From Sinohyriopsis cumingii (Eukaryota > Mollusca > Bivalvia > Unionida > Unionidae): a stretch of DNA of 64,000 nucleotides. Positions 55,620-64,000 of the stretch are shown here, one piece after another (the stretch's first letter is position 1; each line of letters starts with the position of its first letter). A program made the position numbers and the translations under genes. The stretch is taken from positions 56,907,219 through 56,971,218 of the forward strand of contig CM068835.1 of assembly GCA_028554795.2 (NCBI GenBank), read 5' to 3'. Below the pieces are notes generated by a model. The model saw nothing but the letters and a program-made list of their open reading frames with translations. It was not told the DNA's origin and did no database searches.

Positions 55620-56270
55620 CCAAAAAATAATCATAATCATCTTTGGTGTTTATCAAAATATCTAAATCACTCCAAAAGATTTATGAAGATTAATTCCAAT
55701 CGATAAGACGATAATTTAAAATGATAACGATTCTATGCACTTTACCCAAGTAGTAAGTATTTGTCTGAAATGTATTAATTACTAGTGGAAGAGGGCAATT
55801 AATGTTGCAATAATTTGAGTCAGATCCCTTTATTTTGAGTTTTAAAAAGGATCCGCTGATAAGTCGGGTCCAACTGCATACACAAAACATGGACCCTGCT
55901 CTGCCATCGCATAATTAAGGTCTATGTTGTTTGTTATACTTATTGTTCATAACTGCATAGCTCCGGATGATACGGCGCATTATGCAACGGCAGATCTATG
56001 TCTATGCTTATAAGCGGGTATAGACGGGATGTTTGAACTAAAATTTCGATATAAGAGTGAGAGTGGGGGAATTTTGTTTCCCTCCTTGTGCTGAATAAAG
56101 AAAAAAGAACAATGATCTGATCTTATAATCTGTCTATCCATTATCTCTGCTGTCCAAAACAAATCCCACAAAAACACGCAAAACCAGAGAAAACAAAATA
56201 GTCTAGTCCGAGTTTCCTCTGACCCTTGTCACTCTATTTTGATATTTCGATATTTATGCTGGGGTGTAGG
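55620..56270. other. Gene-free stretch
   Basis: No gene, RNA or clear repeat seen. Confidence 0.5.
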
Positions 56271-56271
56271 G

Positions 56272-56447
56272 TCAGAGTCCATTCCCTATCGAAAAGTTGG
56301 AATTCGTCGGCATGGCTAGCCGCTTACTAGCCGGCCCAGCAAACTTGAACGACCTTTCATCGAGATACACCTGCATGACATCGATAGGAATATGATTTAT
56401 TTTCTCAGAAATTGTGATCATAGCATTCGTTCTGTCTTTAATCCGCT
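56272..56447 (-). CDS. Weak candidate exon
   Basis: A frame reading RIKDRTNAMITISEKINHIP then IDVMQVYLDERSFKFAGPAS, KRLAMPTNSNFSIGNGL and a stop. Composition is protein-like rather than AT-driven, and a TTTCAG stands directly before it on the minus strand as a possible splice acceptor. An ATG at codon 9 of this stretch would also allow a short first exon. No family is recognised. Two TCACGTGA E-boxes lie 60-130 bases upstream on the same strand. It may still be chance. Confidence 0.3.
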
Positions 56448-56512
56448 GAAACACGAAACGAAAGTACGTCGTTGCTAAAATTTGACCTGGATCTGGTCAT
56501 TTGCATTCCTAT

Positions 56513-56580
56513 TCACGTGACTACACAACTCTCGCAACCTACATGACAATGACATTAGAGGTCATACAGTCACGTGATAT
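56513..56580. promoter_or_regulatory. Paired TCACGTGA boxes
   Basis: TCACGTGA occurs at about 56,514-56,521 and 56,570-56,577. This palindrome is the core bound by MITF/TFEB-type and USF basic helix-loop-helix proteins in animals. Two within 60 bp are unusual in AT-rich DNA, but no transcript start is known. Confidence 0.3.
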
Positions 56581-56589
56581 CAACAATAA

Positions 56590-57240
56590 ACAATTTCTAG
56601 TGTTGCTGTAGGAAAACAAATCGAACATATAAATGAAAGTCACGTAATTTTTTTATAGAAAAATGAAGAAAGAAAAAACTTCTCAAAATATTTATTGTGA
56701 AAACAACGATCGAAAATCTGTAAATGTTGCAGTAATTTGAAGAAAACCAGATTCACTACTCAGAGAACACATGTCAATGTGGTTGCCGACCCGGGGACTA
56801 TGCGAAACGTTTCGAGTTGTACTGTGCCTTACTGTGCTGTTTATACTAACAACTTTTCAACAGAAAGACGAGATCGATACCATAGGATATGAGAAGGGAT
56901 AGTTGTGTACGTTACTAATAACGTAACATACAAGAGAAGAAAAGGTTTCGAAATACGAGGCAGATGCTGCTTTATCTTATAACCATCAGGTAATTATGTA
57001 ATACCGATGCTAACACAAAATGCTGAAAATAAATTTATCTCTGAGCTATCACAACATTAACTTTCTTCAATACATACACATATTATGACTTGTCTGTCTG
57101 GAACCACTGTTTTCATACTATCCTAAATAAGCACGCTCCCAAACAAATCAAAATAATTACACGATAAAAACAACCAGAATGGTATACTAATGAAATAGAT
57201 AAGGAGCAACGTAAATGAAACTACTATCATAAATTATAAA
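56590..57240. other. Gene-free stretch
   Basis: AT-rich DNA, nothing supported. Confidence 0.5.
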
Positions 57241-58178
57241 GATTTTACAAATTATCGTTTATTGGGGAACAAAGTCGAATCTCTCATTGTAAAACATAAG
57301 TGCTCCTTCTTCAAAGAAGTCATCACTTCAAACTCTGATAACATATTCATCTGGATTCCCTTGCTACAGCTAACTTCAACGAAACCTGCACCTCTAACTC
57401 CATGTGAAGTTATAGTTAATGGTACCAACTACACTGATGAGCACGATATTGCAAACTAATTCAACCTCTTTATTACTACTATATTCCAAACACTTGACAG
57501 GTCCAATTTACACAGCCGAACATAAACAAACTGCCTTCGTGAATGAAAGGGTACCTGACCATGTTAGTTTCAGTATACCCCTAATAAAATTAACTGATAC
57601 CATTGATATTATCAACAATATAGACGCTACCAAAACAGCGGGTCTAAATCGAATTCACCCCCAAAATCCGCAAATGTCGGCTTTACCAATCTCTGAGACA
57701 TTGAAAGAAGTAATTAACTGTAGTATCACTTCCTGACTTCCTGTAAATTTCCGGAGTCATTGAAATTAGCAAAGGTATTCGCAGTTCATAAGGAAGATGA
57801 AAAGAATGACCCATGCAACTATCGACCCATATCAGTTATATCTGTACTTTCATAAAATGTTGAAAAACATGTCAGCAAACATATTTTCGGATACCGTAAC
57901 AAGTACCAACTCCTCCAAAAATCCACAATCAGTTTTCAATAGAGGCTCATGTCAGATTTCAATGACAAAACTTACACAACAGTGGCTAAAAGCGATTGAA
58001 TCAGGCAATCTTTCTGGCGCAATATTTAATGATATTTTTTATATTATTATTTTTTTTTTAAAAAAAACCATTAGTTTTGGTTCACATTATAAAAAAATTC
58101 AGCTTACAAATTTTCTTCACTCTCAATTGCTTGTTTCACCTTGTATCTCACTAACAGACCATGTGTTCTTTGTAATGT

Positions 58179-58252
<74 letters not shown>
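58179..58252. repeat. (TAGA)n microsatellite
   Basis: About 18 TAGA units inside the LINE remnant. Confidence 0.95.
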
Positions 58253-58253
<1 letters not shown>

Positions 58254-58589
58254 TACACACTCTCGAATCAAGTCATATTTTAACTGGTATTCTTCAAGGA
58301 TCTATTTTACGGCCTATTCTTTTTCTACGGTTTATCATTGACTTAGCCTTTTAACCAGTGCATTCAAGAACAAATCTTTTCGCTGACTACATTGCATTCA
58401 TCTGCTAAATCTCTTGACTCCATTGAAAAAACACTTCAAATCGATCTGAATAATATATCAGTTTTGGTGTCAGCAAAACAGAATCCATATTAATATTTCT
58501 AAAACGAAATGTAGTACAATCGGAAGAAAGCAGCGCCTATCGACTAGCATAGACTTCCTTATAACTCAAAATTGCTTAAACGTGTCTAG

Positions 58590-58592
<3 letters not shown>

Positions 58593-58681
<89 letters not shown>
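58593..58681. repeat. (TA)n microsatellite
   Basis: About 44 TA units inside the LINE remnant, the longest TA array of the window. Confidence 0.95.
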
Positions 58682-58684
<3 letters not shown>

Positions 58685-59122
58685 CTTCTTGGTATGCACA
58701 TTAATCATCATCTCAGCTGGAATACACAAATCGATCACGTATGTACATTGGTAGTATAAAAATAACTCTCTTAAAATTACTGTTGAAATTTCTACATCCC
58801 TTTGGAGTCCAGGAAATGAAACTGACCAAGCGGAGCTAGCGTAACTTTTCAAACATAAACATCTGAAGTAAAGCCAAGCTGCATACTATATGCCACAAAT
58901 TACACTCATTAATCGTGCACCAAAATAAAGGGACTTTAAACTAGTTCTTTTTACAATACCTAAGATACACATGGTTATCTTTTAAATAGTCAGGATAACA
59001 AGTCAGAAAAGCTGAGAAATTCTTTTTCTTGAAAACATTTAGCGCCATGCAAAATAAGAAACTGTAGAGCGCCACCTTATCGGTCTTCGAAAACTGACAA
59101 TAAATGTCACATTTTCTCCAAT

Positions 59123-59215
59123 ATGTCATGAATTAAACCAGTTCTGTTGAGATGTTATCAAATTTTATTCATATTGTATTACAGCTGGTGTACGTTTTAC
59201 ATTAAAAGGCGAAAA
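59123..59215 (+). repeat. Dispersed repeat, copy 1
   Basis: ATGTCATGAATTAAACCAG then TTCTGTTGAGATGTT and TATTGTATTACAGCTGG, TTTTACATTA. Matches copy 2 at 63,211-63,307 in the same direction with moderate divergence. Identity of the family unknown. Confidence 0.7.
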
Positions 59216-59522
59216 CAGGACAGGTTAGCTTGATTGGAAATACCGAGGGGAAGCAATCGTGTCTTCCCTTGTGTTATATTGTTACAGGTCTGGACCTCTA
59301 GACCTCTATCCATTGACCGATTTCTTAATTTCATTTTTAATGAGCCTTTGAGTTTATTTTTAGATATATTGTGTTACCATAAGTGTTTTCAAATGGGGTC
59401 GGGTTACAAGGTCTCACGACTTAGACTTCCCCTAGAATCAATATGAAATTATATGGATAGCGGCAGGAAATCAATATGATTTTATACCATTACGAGAACA
59501 AATACATGGTTCATTCAGGATA

Positions 59523-59525
<3 letters not shown>

Positions 59526-59558
<33 letters not shown>
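59526..59558. repeat. (GA)n microsatellite
   Basis: About 16 GA units. Confidence 0.95.
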
Positions 59559-59560
<2 letters not shown>

Positions 59561-59729
59561 TAATACATTGATGAATTAATGATCTCGGCAGAAGCTGACA
59601 ATAGTACATACACCAACATGAAATCGGTCGCTAAAAAATAAGACAATCATGTCTTTTTGGGGTAAAAAAAATTAAAATTAGCTGTAATTAATAGAGTAGA
59701 TAAATCAAATTCTTAATAATCCTTAATTA

Positions 59730-61225
59730 AGCAAAGCGTTTTGTGTTTTTAGTATATGATTGGAACAAGCACAAAAAGCTATTATTAACGTCCGCTGTAT
59801 AGTCAGATGATCTGGGTAACAATTTATTAGTATTCGCATGTACATGGAGATTATTCAGATTCTGAACCAATTTCCTGTGCTGTTGAATATAGTATTTGCA
59901 AACAAATATGTAATGGTTTACACTTGCTATATCATCACCAAACGCACATAATGGACTGTCTCTCAGATGATTGGAATATATATCATTATTTAAATCACAA
60001 CAATTATTTCTAATTCTAGTATGCAGAATGGATAATTTCCTGTTTCCAACGAAAAGAAATGGGTAGGCACTTGTGTCCCCTTAGTCTCTATTTTACTTCG
60101 GAAGATCAAGTAGTTGCTTTTACTTTTTAATGAATCTGAAAGTGGGTTCAAGATATGTAAGAGTTTCTGCTTATTTCGAGTCTAGCATTAATGTGATTAT
60201 ACTTATTCCTATCTCTCACCAACCAGTGGTGGTTATGGGTCAGCAAGATAAGAAGGAGATTCCCGTATACAATTTTATGAAAGTAACATAGTTTATAGAA
60301 CTTTCGTTTATCTAACAGGGTCGACCTTACCAATTTCTTCATAAATCTATTGACACAACACACTTCTAGTAAGTTCATTTACAATTCCCCATAGTTCCAA
60401 TTGTAGTTTTTCTAATTCGAGATAGTTTTCTGCCGAACAATCATCCCATACAACATCAGCGTATTCTAATAATGGGCTGATGTATGTTATATATATCCTT
60501 TCTAACGTCTTTCGACTAAATTTATATTTAAGTGCTATAGTGCAGTTATCATTTTTTGAGGACGACATAAATATAATATCAATATGCTTGGTCCAGTTTC
60601 CTAGACTACTGAAAGTTTCGCTAAGATGTTTGTGAAACTCAACAAAAGAGGTTATTTCGTTTTTGAATTTTAGCTGAGGGAAAAACGGTTCTGGATTACG
60701 TGAGAATAGCATTGCTTCTTTATTTTTGGTTATATTAAAATCAACTAACCACTGCCTTGACCAAACGTCAACCGTTTGTAAATCAGTGTTCAGTACATAT
60801 TCTGTTTTGTAAGTATCAGTGAGCTATCATCACCAAAGAGTCTCGTAGCACTCAAGAGGTCATCGCCTATATCGTTAATATACACAATAAATAATAATGG
60901 ACCTAAAACAGAGCCATGTGGTACGCCAGCCGCAACATACTGGCTATTGGATTCGGCACTATATACAGCAACTGTTTGGAGTCTATTTGACAGGTAGTCA
61001 GAGAACCAGTCAACAAGAGAGCTCTCAGTGCCCTTGCACTTTAATTTATGTATTAAACCTTTACGCCGAACTCAGCCAAATGCCTTTGATACATCGAGAA
61101 AGAACACACATGTGTCATTCTTGTTATCAAGCGCAGTATTTATGATATGGTATACATCTATAAACTCAATTAATGTAGAGTTGTTGTTGGGGGGGGGGCC
61201 GGATTGATATTTTAAAATAGATCAC
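59730..61225 (-). mobile_element. LINE remnant, 3' half
   Basis: Read on the minus strand: ILKYQSGP and STLIEFIDVYHIINTALDNK, NDTCVFFLDVSKAFG near 61,150-61,090, GVPHGSVLGPLLFIVYINDI and TRLFGDDSSL (the FADD-type active site, here FGDD) near 60,930-60,820. Then come SLGNWTKHIDIIF and YISPLLEYADVVWDDCSAEN near 60,600-60,430, and SNHLRDSPLCAFGDDIASVN with HYIFVC, the C-terminal zinc-knuckle region, near 59,960-59,880. It is a non-LTR reverse transcriptase of a family common in molluscs, different from that at 57.2 kb, with stops and frameshifts throughout. Confidence 0.8.
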
Positions 61226-62930
61226 TAGAGTATAGGTGGTTACAAAGATGCAGCGATAACAACGTAACTAGAGGGCGCTTCAGTCGGGCCGAGTGCCACC
61301 ATCTTACTATTTGTACAGAGAGGGCACCCCTCTTTATGGGATCCCATTCTTTTAATTTTGATCGGATAATTTCACGAATAGCGGGAAAATTGTACGTGAT
61401 AACCTGCGCAAAGGAAACCGTTTGGCTTTTATTTTAAACTATACGTTATTGGTAAGAATTTGATACGGCTCAAAGAATATTTTCATGAAAAATCCACAAA
61501 ACGTGTGCATCATGGAGGGTTTCATAAGGGAGAGGTTTTATTTATGTATCTAAATATAGAATGTGCCAAGAATATTATGGTACTTATCTTCGTTTCGTGG
61601 GAATAGGTTTGTATTATAACATACCCTCTGTCTCATCTTTAACCGGAAATGTGAGTTCTCTCCCTTGAGCACCTGGTAGAGGTATCAACCATAGATTCTG
61701 GCCTTTTATCAATAAAGGACAACGACATCTGAGACAACACGAAATCACCTTATCAGTATAATAAATATACATATATTTACAGTACATTCAGGTGATTTAT
61801 TGTAAGGTACTTTACCGACAAAAAGTCAGACTCCTTCGGTAGCAACTATATATTCAATGAATATAAATATCGTTGCTACCGCTACCTGTAACCAGCAGTT
61901 TGTTTTTATTATTACTGCTACAAAATAATATAAAACCTGTTTGATACCTTTAGATATGAAATTAATATAGTAGTAAAAAAGATTAATACAAATTTATACT
62001 TGTATCTTCACAGATGAGATGTGATTGTTTTCTGTTTGAAGAATAAGACTCCCCACCATGTAATAATTTAAAAGAAACTTTTGAAGTTTTTAATGTTACT
62101 CACAGTTCAGGCTGTTGTTGCATCCATACCCCCTGCATACAAATCTTTATTTATCTGTGATTTTATTGTAATTTTACACTGTTTAAAAAATAAGTTAATA
62201 TTATTATGACAAAAAATGCCAGCACAAACCAACTATGCCATAAAGCAACTGCAAAATAAATAAATAAATATTTAAAAATAAGTATATACAGTACTGTATT
62301 TAACTTTTCACAAGAAATATTAGAGAAAAATAAATATTTTATGTAAACTTTCGGTCATAAAAAAAATATTTTTAGATGAATTAGTCTAAACAAATTCTAA
62401 TACAGGTAGGCATTTAAAAGGAATAAATACCTAGATTGCCTTGTTACATTGTCCTTATAGATTTCTTTTAAAAAGTGAGGAGGCAGATATTACTAATCTC
62501 TTTTTTTCACTTTCACATGAATAAAACATGAATAAAAACAAACTTTATACATAAAGAGGCGTTTGGATTGGACATACACTAATAATTGTAAATTCTGAGT
62601 AATTAAAGCTGCAAATTCTGGATTGGCCAAGGCACATTTCCCCAAAATTCATTTTATATACCACCTACATCTGTAAAGTATGCCTCAAGAACAGTCTGGT
62701 TATATTCTCTTGTTACTGCTTCATTAATTAACCCCATAAATTATTTCCATTACTGGATTTGTTTTCAATATATACACTGTACATAAATGCTCACTTTTTG
62801 GAGAATTCTTTTTTTTTTGCAAACAATAAAATAAGTTGTTTGCACTTGCTATGAGCAAAACCATGAAAAGGAGTATACTTTATTTGCTAATTTGTTATTT
62901 ATGATGGTTTGACCTTCTTAAAAATACCAA
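61226..62930. other. Gene-free 1.7 kb separating two LINE parts
   Basis: AT-rich DNA with no protein match. Its left end has a GC-richer patch (ACTAGAGGGCGCTTCAGTC, GTGCCACCATCTTAC) that looks like the terminus of some repeat. It splits the LINE between the parts at 59,730-61,225 and 62,930-63,225, so it may be an insertion. I found no clear inverted ends or target duplication. Confidence 0.4.
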
Positions 62931-63225
62931 ATTTATTAACCTGAGATGAAATTTTAAATTTGGCTTGTTATCCCTAAAAGATGCTTAAAAATGTTTCTTT
63001 CCATTACTTTCCCAACACAATTTAATAATGAACTAGGCCTGTAATTTGAAGGATCAGTGTCGTGCATCCATTTTTATACACTGGCATTACTTTCGCTGTT
63101 TTCCGTTAAGATGGGAACACTTTTGAAATAAGGGACATATTGAATGGTTTAACTATGAATGCGGTGGTTCCTTTGAGTAAATGGTGACTTATTTTGTCCA
63201 CGCCACATGCTATGACATGAATGAA
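62930..63225 (-). mobile_element. LINE remnant, RT N-terminal part
   Basis: Minus strand: CGVDKISHHLLKGTTAFIVK, then NMSLISKVFPS, TAKVMPVYKNG, a Pro-Ser-Asn-Tyr-Arg-Pro-like block and LNCVGKVMERNIFKHL. These are the first conserved blocks of a non-LTR reverse transcriptase, with stops and frame changes. It is probably the missing front part of the LINE at 59,730-61,225. Confidence 0.7.
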
Positions 63226-63307
63226 ACGCGTTCTTCTGTTGAGATGTTCTGAAAATTTATCCATTTTGTATTACAGCTGGCGCAAGTTTTACATTAGGAG
63301 ACGAAAC
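63211..63307 (+). repeat. Dispersed repeat, copy 2
   Basis: Matches 59,123-59,215 in the same direction. It begins at or within the upstream edge of the LINE part, so the pair brackets the whole LINE region. Confidence 0.7.
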
Positions 63308-64000
63308 TACAGAGTTTAAATCCCGAAACTGGATAATGCATTCAAGGCACGCGGAGATTTCCATACAAGAAACTAGCAGACTGATCGTTGGACCTTTTAT
63401 CTATTTAGAGCTATCGACAAAATGTATGCTGCATTACTCGAATTTTAATTTTCTATAATAATAAAATAATGCTGACGCAGATCTGACTGGGCAACCTTGC
63501 CCAACCTGCACATCAACGATGCACATCGATAAGAATCCATTCCAACATTCTTGATAACTAAGGTACAATAGCGCAGTAAGGAAAAAGTCAGAGATTATTG
63601 CACATGAAAATTAGCCCGACACTCCCGAAACTTGATTATGCATTCACGATATGCGGGGATTTCTAGTATATTTATAGAGCGACTTACCTGTTATCTATTC
63701 CGGGATATCGACACAATTTTTGATGTATTCAAGGAATCTTTACCAAAAGCGACCGACGGAAATCCGACTCAGCAACACTCCTCCTATAGACACATTAACA
63801 ATAAAACGGAATTCCAAACTTTCTGGAATAGATTACTAAGCAATAATAGCTATGGTTAGGTAAAAGTAAGTGATAATCGTGATAAAAGTTAGCAGCTGCG
63901 ACTTGCTGGGTTATTCCCTAGGAAAAATAGACTATTTTTAGGAACACATTAAAATATCTAAATATAGACATAACGGTAAATCCCCTACTGCAGTGCTTAA
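63308..64000. other. Gene-free end with a two-copy repeat
   Basis: Two related blocks lie at about 63,324-63,430 and 63,627-63,735 (CCCGAAACT, GATTATGCATTCA or GATAATGCATTCA, GCGGNGATTTC, TTATCTAT, TATCGACA). No coding potential is convincing; the 75-residue frame at 63,632 crosses the second block and has no domain. Confidence 0.5.

Larger units (their letters stand above)
57240..58870 (+). mobile_element. Non-LTR retrotransposon (LINE) remnant, RT region
   Basis: Several frames in order match a jockey/CR1-like reverse transcriptase: a linker region near 57,600 (IDIINNIDATKTAGLNRI), DPCNYRPISVIS near 57,810, the RGSCQISMTKLTQQWLKAIESGNLSGAIF block near 57,940, TGILQGSILRPILF near 58,285 and NLLGMHINHHLSWNTQIDHV near 58,680. 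Several frame changes and stops separate them. The catalytic aspartate block after GAIFNDI is eroded. Two microsatellites, (TAGA)n at 58,179 and (TA)n at 58,593, have grown inside it. It is dead and fairly old. Confidence 0.75.
58880..59725. other. Gene-free stretch with a dispersed repeat
   Basis: No supported gene. It holds one copy of a repeat (59,123-59,215) also present at 63,211-63,307, and a (GA)n array. Confidence 0.5.

Overview
The window looks like animal nuclear DNA, most likely from a mollusc and perhaps a bivalve. It is AT-rich and almost gene-free. It carries many microsatellites, several copies of a tRNA-derived SINE whose tail reads GGCGTTAAACCCTACAACAAC, and LINE remnants. 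The species cannot be told from the sequence, and the mollusc call rests on my recollection of such SINE tails.

Layout. 0-1.3 kb: one good reading frame of unknown family on the minus strand, probably a host exon. 1.7-2.35 kb: a MITE-like inverted repeat with a SINE inside. 5.66-10.3 kb: an old, heavily broken Polinton fossil with the classical protein-primed DNA polymerase. 10.85-11.1 kb: a degenerate minisatellite. 11-20.8 kb: gene-free. 20.87-21.4 kb: a SINE split by a hAT-like MITE with an 8-bp target duplication.

22,602-36,837: the main feature, a 14.2-kb Polinton/adintovirus-like element. It has identical 241-bp terminal inverted repeats and a 5-bp duplication GTATG. It looks nearly whole, with perhaps about one break, and is young. 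The left block (minus strand) holds virion genes: penton-like protein, membrane protein, repeat-bearing fibre-like protein, adenain-like protease, core/membrane-active proteins and the double jelly-roll major capsid protein. The centre holds small DNA-binding or nuclease genes and a plus-strand protein joining a divergent family B polymerase, an SF1 helicase and an HNH nuclease. The right block holds a retroviral-type integrase, a phospholipase A2-like domain, a zinc-ribbon frame and a packaging ATPase. Together these are the replication, integration, packaging, maturation and shell modules of a virus-like element. The polymerase-helicase-HNH fusion, the second HNH gene and a shared start-proximal motif set it apart from textbook Polintons. 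The older fossil carries a different polymerase lineage.

36.9-64 kb: gene-free, repeat-rich DNA with long (AT)n, (GT)n, (GATA)n and (CT)n arrays, further SINE heads (tRNA-Ser/Leu-like and tRNA-Lys-like), a 143-bp tandem duplication, LINE remnants at 40.8, 57.2-58.9 and 59.7-63.2 kb, and one weak candidate exon near 56.3 kb.
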